Shown in pieces: positions 1 through 12,442 of a DNA stretch of 64,000 bases. The notes below the pieces were generated by a model. The model searched no databases and had not been told where the DNA came from. It saw nothing but the letters and a program-made list of their open reading frames with translations. Location of the stretch: NCBI GenBank assembly GCA_022315425.1, contig JAIUPT010000040.1:930001-994000 (forward strand), given 5' to 3'. Position 1 is the first letter of the stretch. Every line of letters begins with the position of its first letter. The position numbers were made by a program, and so were the translations under genes. Source of the DNA: Pseudevernia furfuracea. Lineage: Eukaryota; Ascomycota; Lecanoromycetes; Lecanorales; Parmeliaceae.

Positions 1-62
1 GCAACACATAATCGTGACATGCATGCCATTATTGAAGAAAAGTCGTGGGAATCCCGAAATAT

Positions 63-1373
63 TTACTTGGAGACGCCACCTTTGCGCATCTGCAGGAAGT
101 CGACAATGTAATGCAAATTCTTGTCCAGATAGGCCGTCAAAGCATTGTACACGCCCGTCTCGTCGTCCTTTTCCGCCTGTGCGTTGCGGAAGCGTTCCGA
201 GTAGACGGCCAAGATCGACTCCACCTTGCGCAGCTCGAGGAGCAGGATTTCTATTTCCAGCAGCTGCCGGTTCTCTCCTGTCACCGTGTATGCGCCAAAC
301 GCCAGCTGTGCCGTGGCTTGCATGCTAGTCGAGGGCCCAAACCTAAGGAAGCAGGCTGCCCTGTACAATGACATCACTTTTCCGAAAATGGTGGCGAGCA
401 TCATTGTCGAGATGCTCCGACCGCTCTTGGACACGCAGTTGGCGCATCCCAGCATCGTGGAGCAGGTTTCCATGGCTTCGCGGTTGATGTTCAGGACGAT
501 GTCGAACGGGGGCGAGCCTTGCTGCGTCGATGACAGCAAGGCCGAGTGGTTGTGTAGGGATTGTAGGACCGAGAGGCAGGCTGCAAAGCAGTCGCAGGTC
601 TGTGCTCTTTCACCGTTGGTCGGGTTCATGCTCGGGTTGCTCGCGCTGCTCTGGGGTGGAGGTGGGTGGCGGGGCGTGGCGTGCGAGCTGGACGCGTGGT
701 TCATGGAGATCAGGTCGAGGGGGCCCTGGAAAGAATTCTGTCGTAGGTAGGGGTTCTCTTTCGTCGTCCATGGGGGGCTGCAGGGCAGGTGGTCGGGAGG
801 ACTTGGCCGCGGGGAAACCGGAGCGGTCGTGTAGTCGAATGGGTTCGACTGGGAGATTTGCATAAAGTCCATGAAATCCCCATGGTGGAATGGAGGCGTG
901 GGGAGGAAGTCGGAGCTGTCGAACACGTCTTCGCCGCCCGCTGTGTTGTTCTCGATCATGGGGGCTGCAATGCCCGGATTGACTTGAAGCAGAGGTGATG
1001 TGGCGCCACCCAAAGGTCCGGTATTGGGGTCGAGGAGAGATCGGTCTGCATCGTCGAGAAGAGGGTACATCAAGCGAGTGAAATATGACGCTGACGGTGG
1101 GAGAGGGGCACTCCGAGGGCTTTCGAGGTTTTTGTTGCGGTTGTTCTGCGCCGCGGTGGTGTTGATGGGTTTGGTGACGCCGGCTGAGTTGCGATTCCTC
1201 TTGCCCGACCTGGAGGATGGGCTATAGGCACACGGTGCTCCATTTGCCAGACATCGTCCGCACAATGGTCTTGCTTTGCTGCACTTGACTTTGGCGATGA
1301 GGCAGCTGTCGCAGGACTCTCGCAGTTTGGGGGCTTTGGGGGGGGTGACAGGTCGCTCGGATTGGTCAGGCAT
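63..1373 (-). CDS. AflR-type Zn(II)2Cys6 transcription factor
   Basis: Single-exon gene of 436 residues. A binuclear zinc cluster lies at residues 21-48 (Cys 21, 24, 31, 38, 41, 48; spacing C-x2-C-x6-C-x6-C-x2-C-x6-C), followed by a Ser/Arg/Lys linker (SPSSRSGKRNRN) typical of AflR. The middle is Pro/Ser-rich and probably disordered. The C-terminal third (about 255-430) is rich in Cys, Leu and Ala and resembles the aflatoxin-regulatory-protein region (CDCFAACLSVLQSLH, then a long helical tail). Such proteins are nuclear activators of the polyketide cluster they sit in. It diverges from the NR-PKS that starts at 4323, so it is the likely pathway-specific regulator. The start is the first ATG of the frame, directly before the zinc cluster. 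The zinc-finger class is certain; the AflR assignment is strong; the regulon is inferred from position. Confidence 0.86.
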   Translation of the reverse strand: MPDQSERPVTPPKAPKLRESCDSCLIAKVKCSKARPLCGRCLANGAPCAYSPSSRSGKRNRNSAGVTKPINTTAAQNNRNKNLESPRSAPLPPSASYFTRLMYPLLDDADRSLLDPNTGPLGGATSPLLQVNPGIAAPMIENNTAGGEDVFDSSDFLPTPPFHHGDFMDFMQISQSNPFDYTTAPVSPRPSPPDHLPCSPPWTTKENPYLRQNSFQGPLDLISMNHASSSHATPRHPPPPQSSASNPSMNPTNGERAQTCDCFAACLSVLQSLHNHSALLSSTQQGSPPFDIVLNINREAMETCSTMLGCANCVSKSGRSISTMMLATIFGKVMSLYRAACFLRFGPSTSMQATAQLAFGAYTVTGENRQLLEIEILLLELRKVESILAVYSERFRNAQAEKDDETGVYNALTAYLDKNLHYIVDFLQMRKGGVSK

Positions 1374-3422
1374 GGTTATGGTTGGTGTAGGAGCAGGCTC
1401 CGAACCAGGTAAGTAGTGATATTTCTAGTGATTCTAGTAGAGTAGTTTGAAGCGGAGGTAAACGGCACGGCTTTTAGTATAGGATATGATGTCCAGGGCT
1501 CGGGCCCCTTGTAGTGTAGAATGGGAATCATTGAGCGCTAAATGATTGTACTAGGTGCGCGGCTGTAGACATCAAGCAAGTCATCATCTATGATGGATAG
1601 ACATATACTGAATAGAGCATTATTTGGCTTCTCAATGGAGCTGAAGTGTATAATGTGTTTTGTTCCAAGAAGGGTCTGAACGATTGGTAGGGCAGGATGG
1701 AAGATGTAATTGATGTACAAGGTACCCGAGGATGGATAATGGTGAAGGAGAGATTAATAGATTCTTGGAACTTTCCGGGCTTGGGGTTTGTGGGGGGGGG
1801 GGAGTGGCATGTAAGGGTAATGGCATGGAGGTGATATAATCATTCACGTATCGTGTATCTGGCGCTGGGGGGGGGGGGAAATTAGAAAGCCATTAGAAAT
1901 ACACGATCCCATGAAGAGGAGCCCGATGAGTCTAGAGAGTAACGGGGAGTGAAAAGCGCCTATCTATTGGAATTTTGATTATGATCATGAGGAGTTGATT
2001 ATTTTATTTTATTTTTTGGTTTGGATTGGATTGGTTTTTGGTTTTTTAACGCATAGTTGTTTCTGTTTTGTTACATGGAAGAGGATGACTTCATTGACGC
2101 CTCTGTATTGGGCGAAAAAGCAGGTGAAGGCGTCTATGTTGCGAGGTCCACGCTGTCGTTATGCGGGAAAGTGGAGTCTATGGAAAACGGTTATTCAAAT
2201 ATATCCAATAAATCCTAGACCCTCATATGCAGGGATGACACCAAGAAGGAAGATTTAGAAGATTTAGCAGATTTAGGACTATTGATATCGGAACATCCGG
2301 GACCAAGAGGCACACACCCTCGACTCTAGTACACTCTAGTCACTCTAGTCACCTCTCTAGTTTCCATGTCCATGGTACGTGTATGAACGGATTATTCGAT
2401 TACTCTCATTCCATCTAATTCCTTTATTCCTTTCTTCACCGTACTCCGTTATGGGGTTGAGGGAAGCGAGGATTCTACGAATCCGGTAGACCAAATGCAA
2501 CATCATCAGACTATTGCACTGTACAGAGGCGGTAGGATTATGTACTCCACAAGACAAAGGAGCCGGAACTGACACGTCAAGATTATTTAGCCTCCCTACA
2601 GTCTAACACCCTTCACGCGGAGGGATTCAAATCAAGTCAATTGACTTGGCAAGCCAAGTACCAAGTGACATGGACTAAGCCTTGTTTTGGATGGATGGCG
2701 TGGATGGCCATGGAGCAAAAAAAAAGATATGACCGGTACCAAAGGTTAAAAGATGTACAGATCTGAGATCCACCAATCACCGGAGGCCCTGAACATGACT
2801 AGGGCCAGATTCAAAGAGTGGGGGCTAGTTTGAAGAAGAAGAAGATGAATGTCAAGTATGGTCGATGGGTTCGATGACTTCGATCGTTGGTTCCCCATTC
2901 TTCCCCGACAGATTTCCTCCTCGGCTGGAACCTACCATTCTAGACATTATCACTGGTCTGTGCGGAAGACCGCAGGGAAAAAGCACGGAAAAGGGAGCAA
3001 GAGAAAAAAAGGGCAAAAAGGGAGCAGGAGATTTCAGAGTCTGTGACGACCTAGAAGCATGCTTACTAATCAATACATGGGGCATATTGGCGCTATTTCG
3101 GCTATTCGCTGTATATATTCTTAGCGTATTCTGCCCAGAGCCGTGGCTCCGTGGCACTCTGAGTCTCTGGCGGGTTTCTTTTGCTTACCGTAATTACCCT
3201 GCTTTCCTTGGCTTCACACTGTTTTCCACTGCTTCCCACACCCAACTCATGCACGTCATGCATCATTCGGCTAGACCTATGCCGGTAATACCACAATCAT
3301 CACTCGGTCGCACGATTTGATACGTAGAAATGATACGAAGCGCGTAATCATGTCACCACAAGGCTGTCTCATTGGCAATCCCTCATTTCCACTTCATGCA
3401 TCTTCTGCCGTAAACTGCAGGC

Positions 3423-3480
3423 CCCAGTCATGTACTCTCATGTACTATCATGTACTATCGTGTACTATCATGTACTACAT
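3423..3480. repeat. Decamer tandem repeat (CATGTACTAT-like)
   Basis: About five imperfect copies of a 10 bp unit, catgtactat with single changes, in the PKS upstream region. Confidence 0.75.
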
Positions 3481-3725
3481 ATGTACTACATATATACTAC
3501 CGACTGGCACGGTATCCTGTACAATGCTCTCTTCCTTGCTAGTCTCCCCACTAGGATCGCGTATCGCGTAACGATAGGTACGTCAGCTTCTTAAAAAAGA
3601 GCTTGTCCCATCCTGAGAAGCAGGTCTCGGTGAATACAAATGAAGGTGATGATGTCGACTCCATCGTCACCAACGAACACATTTAAGGTAAGTAAGCAAT
3701 AAAAAAAAGCGGAGCGACGACCGAT

Positions 3726-3749
3726 CAAAGGCCCAAAGGCCCAAAGGCC
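3726..3749. repeat. 8-bp tandem repeat CAAAGGCC x3
   Basis: Three perfect copies of CAAAGGCC followed by a diverged fourth, about 0.57 kb upstream of the PKS start codon. Confidence 0.8.
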
Positions 3750-4322
3750 CAACGGACAACCCACCGCGGTAAATGTTCCAATATGACCCTTCCTTGCCCG
3801 AGCATCTCGCCAAGCAGTCCATTCTGCTGCTTCGGCATCAGTACCAGAATACCTTCGGTCTCGTCCGTGCTCACATCTCTTCTCCACTCTCGTCATTTCA
3901 TCCCGGGTCCGCAACGTGCTCTCGACATGTAAGGTTCAGCTCCCAACTGTTCCTCGGTGATACAGTATTCGGTGACTCAATCTCCACCGTGCTGCACCCG
4001 TTGATCATGGCACGAATATGCTTCCATCGCCGAGAGGGCGTGGAACGACGCGAAGGAAATGCTGTAGGATGATTGATAGGGATTTGCCATAGGCGGTGGC
4101 ATCGATGATGCTCCCTATCAATGCCATTTTGGGTTATGTCTCGATAGTCTCGTGTTGCCTGAATCTATCTTTCTGCATGTGAGAATATGGTGTCATGAGC
4201 CGGAAGTGGCGGAGGCAAACGCTCCCTATATTGAGGCTGTTATAGATGCTGCCTTCGCAAAAGAACGTGTGACTTGAGATTTCCATACCAAGCCTGCAAC
4301 ATTTTTCCAGCACATCACCAAG

Positions 4323-7300
4323 ATGACTGAGATGCGAATATTCCTCTTTGGGAATCAAGCACTTGTCAATCGTGCCCAGATACAACAACAATTGGTCGAC
4401 AGTAGAGGCAACCCCTTCCTCAGCCTCCTTTTGCAGAGATGCAGCGATGCTCTGAGACATGAAATTTCCCAACTCTCCCCCTTGGAGCGAAAAAGTATCC
4501 CAGCATTCAATACCATCGACGAGCTCAACGACCGTGCAGGCAACAGCGATGCCCACGAGGGGGTGCAGAACGCCTTGTTATGTATCTCCCAATTAGCGCA
4601 GTATACACAGTAAGTTTCATCATCTTTGATTCTATCGAGGAACCACCTGACCCCTTTAGATATGTCGGTGGCATCCGAGGTCGGGATAGCATGGGCTTGG
4701 AATCATGTGTTGTCGGTCTGTCAACTGGACTGCTGGCTGCAGCGGTTGTGGCTTTATCACCAACGATACCTGCTATCATGCCTTTGGCTGTAGAGGCTGT
4801 TTTGATCGCTTTTCGACTCGGTGTCCACGTCAAAACCACAGCAAGTAACATAGAGATGTCGCCTATCCATGATGATGACTCCAGCTGGTCTTATGTCATC
4901 CCTGGAAAGGAAAAGTCCGAAGCACAGAATGCTTTGGATTTTTTTCATCAAGATAAGGTGACAAGGATCGATGATCGCTCAACCAACTTGGACTGACAAC
5001 ATTCTCTAGACAATTCCACAGTCCCATCGAGCATATATTGCTGGCTTTGGTGCCGATTCCGTGACCATTAGTGGACCACCAACAACATTGAAGCAGCTCT
5101 TTCAAACACCTTCAACGTTGACTTCGAACCACGCAGCGTTACCAGTCTATGGACCATACCATGCACCACATCTACACAAAGGTGTCAACGTGGATCAAAT
5201 CCTGCACTCCAAAGACTCGAAAACTTCCGTTCTGCTCTCCGCTTACAGTCTAGACCTACCTTTGATGTCGACAAGCAGCGGTGTTTGCTTTGACAGGAAT
5301 CTCGATGCTCCAACATTGTTCACTGCTGTCATTCGAGATATCCTGACCGAGACACTCGGTGTTCAACAGGTTGTTGATGGGTGCTCAAAATTAACCACGG
5401 AAGCACATTGTGAGGAATGCAGCATCATCTCCTTCGGGCCAAGCACCTCGAAGAGTATGTTCGCAAAAGCCATGGAGTCCAAGACAGACTTCAAAGTGAC
5501 TGTACATGAAGACTTGGCGGCCAAATTATCCGAGGCGCCTTCAGCCTTCGGCGATGCGCCGAGAACATCGAAGAGGCCAAAGCTTGCCATTGTTGGTATG
5601 GCGGGCAGATTCCCTAACGCAGCCGACCATGAAAAGTTTTGGGATTTGCTTGAAGCTGGTCTGGATGTTCACAGAAGGGTATGATATCCCTGTCAGCTTT
5701 TAGTAATGGTTATTGACTATCCTGTTCAAAGGTACCTAAAGATCGGTTCAACGTGGAGTCTCATTATGACCCGACGGGGAAAATTCGAAATACAAGCCAT
5801 ACTCCATTCGGCTGCTTCATTGACGAGCCTGGTCTCTTCGATCCACGATTCTTCAACATGTCTCCTCGTGAAGCAACACAAACAGATCCCATGCATCGCT
5901 TGGGTCTGGCAAGCGCATATGAGGCCCTGGAAATGGCCGGCTATGTACCCAACAGGTCCCCGTCTACCAGGCTGGAGCGGATTGGAACCTTTTACGGTCA
6001 GACAAGTGACGACTGGAGAGAAATAAATGAAGCGCAAGACATTGATACCTACTTCATCACTGCCGGAGTGCGAGCATTCGCACCTGTATGTCAAGATCCT
6101 CATACCTTGTCCTACCTATCCGCTAATCAATACCCAAGGGAAGGATAAACTACTACTTCAAGTTTAGTGGTCCCAGCTTCAGCGTTGATACCGCTTGTTC
6201 TTCCAGTGCCGCAGCTATGCAGCTGGCATGTACTTCTCTATGGGCAGGTGATTGCGACACTGCGGTCGCTGGCGGCCTCAACGTGATGACAAACTCCGAC
6301 ATTTTTGCTGGTCTTAGTCGAGGACAATTCTTATCGAAGACAGGCAACTGCCAGACTTTTGATAACGATGCAGACGGCTGTAAGCTTACTCTGGGTCCCA
6401 AACGTCTCAACGCATACACCTAACATGTTGCTACAGATTGCCGAGGTGACGGTATTGGGACTGTAATCCTAAAGCGACTCGACGACGCCCTTGCCGACAA
6501 TGATCGCATCCTTGGTGTCATTCTCGAGACTGCCACGAACCATTCCGCAAACGCAATCTCCATCACACACCCTCACGCACCAACGCAAGAAGTGTTGTTC
6601 AAGAAGGTCATGGATGACGCTGGGAAAGACCCACACGATGTGAACTACGTTGAGATGCATGGCACTGGTACACAAGCAGGTGACGGCACCGAAATGCGCT
6701 CTGTCACCAACGTCTTTGCGCCTGCGTCTCGCACAGGCCAGAGGAAGAAGGCTCTACATCTTGGTTCCGTCAAGGCCAACGTCGGTCACGGAGAAGCTGT
6801 ATCGGGCGTGACTGCAATGATCAAATGCCTTCTCATGCTGCAGAAGAACCAGATCCCACCTCATTGCGGAATCAAGAAGACGATTAACCAAAGCTTCCCG
6901 CAAGATCTAAATGCACGCAATGTGCACATCGCATTCAAGCCGACGCCATTAGCCTCAAGCGATGGCTCCCCCAGGCTCATCTTCGTCAATAATTTCAGTG
7001 CTGCCGGTGGCAATACTGCGATGCTCTTGGAGGATGCGCCGCCGCGACCAGCCCTAAAGGATGATCGTCGCGGTGACTATGTCATCACAGTCTCAGCAAA
7101 ATCAAAGTCCGCCATACGTGCAAATACCAAGAACCTCGTGCACTTCATCAAGCACAACCCCCACACCCGTCTTCCGGACCTCTCATACACCACCACCGCT
7201 CGCCGCATTCAGCACAACTATCGCATTGCCTTCAGTTGCGACAGTTTGAGCAAAGCGTCAGAGATCTTAGCTTCAAAGCTTGATGATGCTATCGAGCCCG

Positions 7301-10300
7301 TACCCAGCGTCTCTCCAACTATCGCATTCGCCTACACTGGCCAAGGCTCCCATTACACCGCTTTGGGCAAGCAGCTCTATGATCTTTCCAAACACTTCCG
7401 CTCCGACATCCAAAGCTTCGACAACATTGCTCAAAACTTGGGCTTCCCGTCATTCCTTTCTCTCCTGAACGGTGATGTCGAAGCCCAAGACTTGTCGCCG
7501 TTGATTGTCCAAGTGGGTTTGAGCTGCATACAGATGGCCTTGACACGTCTATGGGCATCATGGGGTGTTAAGCCAGACGTCGTCATCGGCCACAGCTTGG
7601 GAGAGTATGCTGCCCTCAACGCAGCAGGTGTTCTGTCCGTCTCGGAGACCATCTACCTGGTCGGTGAGCGAGCGAAGCTTCTGCAAGAGAGGTGTACTGC
7701 CAACTCACATGCCATGCTCGCCACCAAGACTGCCACCAGTTTGCTGAAAGAATCATTTGCCGACTTCCCAGGCGTTGAGGTTGCTTGTGTCAACGGAGCC
7801 CGAGAGACTGTTCTCGGCGGCACTGTCAACGACATCGACCAAGTCGCAGAGAAACTCTCGAGTCAAGGTACAAAGTGCACCAAGCTTAACACTGCATTTG
7901 CCTTCCACTCGTCCCAGGTGGATCCCATTCTCGCCGACTTTGAGAACAAGGCCAAATCTGTCACGTTCAACAAGCCTCAAATCCCTGTCATATCCCCACT
8001 CCTATCGAGTGTCCTGAGCGAGAGTCATAGCATCGATGAGCACTACCTGGGTAGGCATGCTAGGGAGACTGTCGACTTTGCGGGAGGCATGGCCGCTGCT
8101 CAGCAGCTTGGTATTATTAACGATCAAACTGTTTGGGTCGAGTTGGGTCCCCATCCAGTCTGCATGAGTTTTGTCAAGCAGGAGCTTGGTCATGATGTTC
8201 TCACCGCACCATCCCTCCGCAAAGGTACAGCTCCATACAAAACCATCTCCGACAGCTTGGCGATGCTGCATACCAACGGATTTTCCGTTGACTGGAACGA
8301 GTATCACCGTGACTTCATTGAGTGCGTCCAGATGCTAGATCTTCCTACATACGCCTTTGACAACAAGAATTACTGGATCCAGTACACCGGGGACTGGAAC
8401 TTGCACAAAGGCCAAGTCTTGGGACTCGCGGCGTTGCCTGCGATTGAAGCAGCACCAAAACTTTCGACGACAACTGTTCACAAGGTCATCTCAGAAGTCG
8501 TGGAACAGGACAAGGCAACAGTTGTCATCGAATCGGACATCTCTCGCCCGGATCTGCTTGCTGCTATAAGCGGCCACGTCGTTAATGGGACCGCACTTTG
8601 CCCTTCATCCATTTACGGTGATATGGCAATGACAGTGGCAGAGCACTTGTACAAGCTTGTTCGACCAAATACCGAGACCGTCCATATGAATGTCTGCCAC
8701 ATGGAGGTATTCAAGCCTTTCATCGCAAACGATGGCGGCAAAGGCCAAACGCTTCGATTGTCTGCCACCACGCCAGACATTACCACAGGTCGGGCAAATC
8801 TTGTCTTCGCCAGCGGGTCTGGAAAGAGCGAGACTCAGCATGCTAAATGTTTCGTCGACTACGGCTCAGGCACTGCATGGCTCGCCGAATGGCAACGCAA
8901 CGCCTACCTCGTCAAGGGACGCATCGAAAATCTCAAGAAGGATGCCTCTTCCGGGAAAGCTCACCGCATGCTTCGCGGGATGGCCTACAAGCTCTTTGGT
9001 GCTTTTGTCGAGTACGACTCCAAATACAGAGGAATGGAGGAGGTCATCCTTGATAGTCCCGAGCTTGAGGCTACTGCTCACATTGCCTTCCAAACCAAAG
9101 AGTCTGACGGGAATTTCGTATGCAGCCCTTACTGGATTGACAGTGTTTGCCATCTGGCTGGTTTCATTGTCAATGCCAATGATGCTGTGGACTCCAGCAA
9201 ACAAGTTTACGTTTCGCATGGATGGGAGTCCATGCGCTTTGCCGAACCTCTTAAGGCGGACAAGACCTACCGTTCGTATGTCAAGATGCAGCCCTTGCCA
9301 GGCAACATGGTAGCAGGTGACGTCTACATCTTTGATGGAGACAGGATTATTGGCATGTGTGGATCATTGAAGTTCCAGTGCATTCCGCGCACACTACTCA
9401 ACACTTTCCTCCCTCCCAGAGGTCTGGCTGCGCAGAAAGCGCCTGTCGCCGCAAAACCAGCACCAAAAGCGATGGCCGCGAAGCCGGTCAAGAAGTCAGC
9501 GCCGACACATGTCCAAATGCCAAAGAAGGCAGGTCCTTCTGTCACGACTCATGTCCTGGACATCATCGCCTCGGAAGTCGGCATACCCGTGGACGAGCTT
9601 GCCGATGGAATTGACTTTGCCAACATGGGTGTCGACTCTTTGATGTCGCTTTCGATCAGCGGCAGGATACGTGAGGAACTAGAGATTGATGCACCGTCTT
9701 CGTTGTTCGTCGACTACCCCACCGTTGGTGCCCTCAAGGGTCATCTGATTCAGTTCGGTCCATCCCAGGTCGTTGACGCAGAGGCGGAATACTCATCTGG
9801 CAGCACTACTCCATCGTTGGATTCCGATGATATGTCCTCACAGGGGTCCGCCACAACCCCAATGTCTCCCCCAGATTCGCCAGGTACCCCATCTGACTCA
9901 GAGTCGCTGTCCATGATCATTCGACAAACGATCTCCGAAGAGATGGGAGTCGATATTGCAGAACTCTCAGCCGCTGATGACTTGAGCGCTCTGGGTATGG
10001 ACTCGCTGATGAGCCTATCCATCCTGGGAATGCTAAGGGAGAAGGCTGGCCTTTCCCTACCAGCTGACTTCTTAGTGGACAATCAAACCATCAAAGCCAT
10101 CGAGACAGCTCTACATATCGGCTCTCCTCCACCGAAGCCCCAGGCAAGATCTAGGCGAGTAACTCCCGAACAGCAAGCACCAGTAATGCAGCTGGCGAAG
10201 CAAGTCAAGGTACCGACCATGCATGCACCAAAGGTTAAGAAACCGTCCCTCCCCGAGCGCTTCGCCAGCTCTATTCTCCTCCAAGGCTCTCCCAAAACCG

Positions 10301-11040
10301 CTGAAAAGAGCTTCTGGCTCATCCCTGACGGTGGCGGTGCACCCACCTCGTACATCTTCCTCGACGAGATCTCCCCCAAACTCGCCGTCTGGGGCCTCAC
10401 CTCTCCCTATTGCAAGACACCCGAAGAATACATGTGCGGCGTCGTCGGCATCGCAACCAAGTTCATTCAAGAAATCAAACGACGCCAACCAAAAGGACCA
10501 TACCACATCGGAGGCTGGTCCGCCGGCGGAGTCATTTCTTTTGAGACGGTGCGCCAACTCATCGACATGGGCGACGCGGTCGAAACCCTCGTCTTCATCG
10601 ACACCCCTTGCCCGTTGATCATTGAGCCTTTACCAGGAACCTTGCACCGCTTCTTCGGCTCCATCGGTCTCCTCGGCGAAGGCGACGGCGCCATCGACCG
10701 TCTCCCACCCTGGCTCCTTCCCCATTTCGCCGCCTCCGTCCACGCTCTGTCCACCTACGACGCTGCCCCCATCCCCGCGGACAAGTGCCCCAAGGTCATG
10801 GCCATCTGGTGCGAAGATGGCGTGTGCAAGGAGGACAGCGACCCGAGGCCGGACCCTTACCCGTACGGACACGCGCAGTGGCTGCTGGAGAATCGGACGG
10901 ATTTCGGAACGAACCTCTGGGAGGAGTTCTTGGACGAGAAGAAGATCCTGTGTCGGCAGATGCCGGGGAATCATTTCAGCATGATGAAGGCGCCGTATGT
11001 GGATCGCTTGACGGGGTTCCTGAGGGAGGCCTTGGCGTGA
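4323..11040 (+). CDS. Non-reducing polyketide synthase, SAT-KS-MAT-PT-ACP-ACP-TE
   Basis: Six exons: 4323-4609, 4660-4957, 5010-5678, 5732-6085, 6139-6379, 6437-11040. They join to 6453 nt, 2150 residues, the usual NR-PKS size; the introns are 50-57 bp and contain frame stops. Domains: SAT about 5-370 with GLSTG at 115-119 (Ser117 where Cys is usual) and His246; KS from about 386 with Cys556 (DTACSSS), His691 and His734; MAT with Ser1003 in GHSLGE and His1107; PT with His1330 (GHVVNG) and Asp1518 (YWIDSVCH); ACP1 Ser1684 and ACP2 Ser1806 (both DSLMSLSI); a Claisen-cyclase/thioesterase-type end with Ser1978 (GGWSAGG) and His2129 (GNHFS). There are no KR, DH, ER or MT domains, so it should make an aromatic polyketide from malonyl-CoA in the cytosol. 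Tandem ACPs with TE occur in THN/naphthopyrone- and cercosporin-type synthases; the product here is not determinable. Start ATG opens a typical SAT N-terminus (MTEMRIFLFGNQ). Confidence 0.93.
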
Positions 11041-11501
11041 AGGAGACGGGGCGAGGAAACGGAGGTCAGAGGTTGGGGAAATTGAAAGATGGTACAGATA
11101 CTTGATGGGCGTGTTCGTGGATATGGGCTGGGTTTGGGGTTTACAGGGTGTGGTGTTTACCTAGAACGTGCTTTCTGCTCTCCTTTTTTTCCTTTTCTTT
11201 CTTTCTTTTCTTTTCTCTCTGCTTACTCTTTTTCTTCTTCTTCTTCTCCTTCTTGGCTATATCGACCCTCTTTCGGCATCCTCGTGATGGAACGGTCGAA
11301 GAGGATTTTAGCTAGATCTTAATAGCCTTGCAGTAGTAATATCAATCCGAAAGTTGCTTCATTTATTTCCACGCATGCATGCACTGATGATGATGATGAT
11401 GATGAAAACGTCCATCGTAAATCCAAAAACCGAGTGTCGAATCCTGTTCACATCATCTTTCAAACGGGATTGATTCTTTTGTACTGTCCTGTCCTGTACT
11501 G

Positions 11502-11750
11502 CACTCTCTTCCTTCCTTCCTTCCTTCCTTCCTTCCTTCCCTTCTTTCCCCCTTTCCTTCTTTCCCCCTTTCTTCCCTTCTTTCATCCTTTCCTTCTTTC
11601 CTTCTTTCCTTCCTTCCTTCCTTCCTTCCTTCCCTTCTTTCATCCATTCATCCTTCCTTCCTTCCTTTCTTCCTTCCTTCTTTCATCCTTTCCCCCTTTC
11701 TTTCCCCCTTTCATCCTTTCCCCCTTTCTTTCCCCCTTTCTTTTCTCTCC
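11502..11750. repeat. Polypyrimidine microsatellite (CTTC/CTTT/CCCTTT)n
   Basis: About 250 nt of almost pure pyrimidine on the plus strand made of interleaved CCTT, CTTT and CCCCCTTT units, some 460 bp after the PKS stop. The length and strand purity suit triplex (H-DNA) formation. Confidence 0.9.
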
Positions 11751-12442
11751 ACCCGCCGCTTCTCTATGTGCCCGCCCGCTTCCTTCCCTCCCTCCTTCGT
11801 GCCGCGAGCGCCATCCTGCCTCCTCCCGCTGCGGTGACGTGGTGGTGCCCGTCGTCGCTCTTGCGGTGGCTGTGGCTGTGGCGGTGAGGGAGGACGCCGT
11901 TTTTTCGGATTTCTAGTGCCGGCTGGAGTTGGATTTGGGAGGTTGGATTCACCACTATCTATTCCGAGGGTCAATAATGTTTGAGGTTCGTGGGATGAGA
12001 GTTTTTTTTTTTTTTTTTGGGGCTGTGAAAGTCGGGGGATGTGTGGCATGTTTTGTGGAACCGGTTGAGGAGGGGGGGGGCAATTCTAGTGGAAGCTTGA
12101 GATTTGGGAATGAGGGAATGAGTTGGGGAGATGGGCGATGGGGAATTTTGCTTTGGGCGAGAGGGCAGTTTGTTGTTGGTCTTGGATTACGTGCGGTTTG
12201 AGAGATTGATTGGGACATCTGGATTCGACGACGACGACGAAATGGGTGACGGGCGAAGTCGACCGGGTTCAGATGCATGCGGGAGCTTTGGATCGATCGT
12301 TGTTTTGGGCGTTAGCTCGCAATGGTGCACTTTTTTCGAAGTGGAGAGAGAGACTTCAATGCCTCAGGCTGTCATCTTTTGTAACATTTTGTTCTGGTGG
12401 AGAGAAGCTGGAGTGTAGTGTGAGACTGGCGTAGCTATGGTC

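Larger units (their letters stand above)
1374..4322. promoter_or_regulatory. Divergent intergenic region between regulator and PKS
   Basis: About 2.95 kb without a convincing gene. Short open frames on both strands lack codon or domain support. It must hold both promoters. It contains homopolymer G runs (near 1792-1801 and 1867-1878), a CACTCTAGT-type tandem near 2323-2350, decamer repeats at 3423-3480 and an 8-mer repeat at 3726-3749. I could not recognise a clean AflR palindrome (TCG-N5-CGR). Confidence 0.5.

Noticed and set aside
226..998. Overlapping plus-strand open frames of up to 174 residues
   Set aside because: They lie antisense inside the Zn2Cys6 regulator and show only the GC-biased shadow composition expected there.
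2865..3320. 151-residue plus frame in the regulator-PKS gap
   Set aside because: No domain, odd composition, alternative start and no splice partners.
3557..3567. TCG-N5-CGC as a possible AflR site upstream of the PKS
   Set aside because: The last base does not fit TCG-N5-CGR on either strand; one imperfect site is no evidence.
4134..4556. 140-residue minus frame at the PKS 5' end
   Set aside because: Antisense to the SAT exon, which has clear family motifs on the plus strand.
11434..11916. 160-residue Pro/Phe/Ser-rich plus frame
   Set aside because: Pure translation of the polypyrimidine microsatellite.
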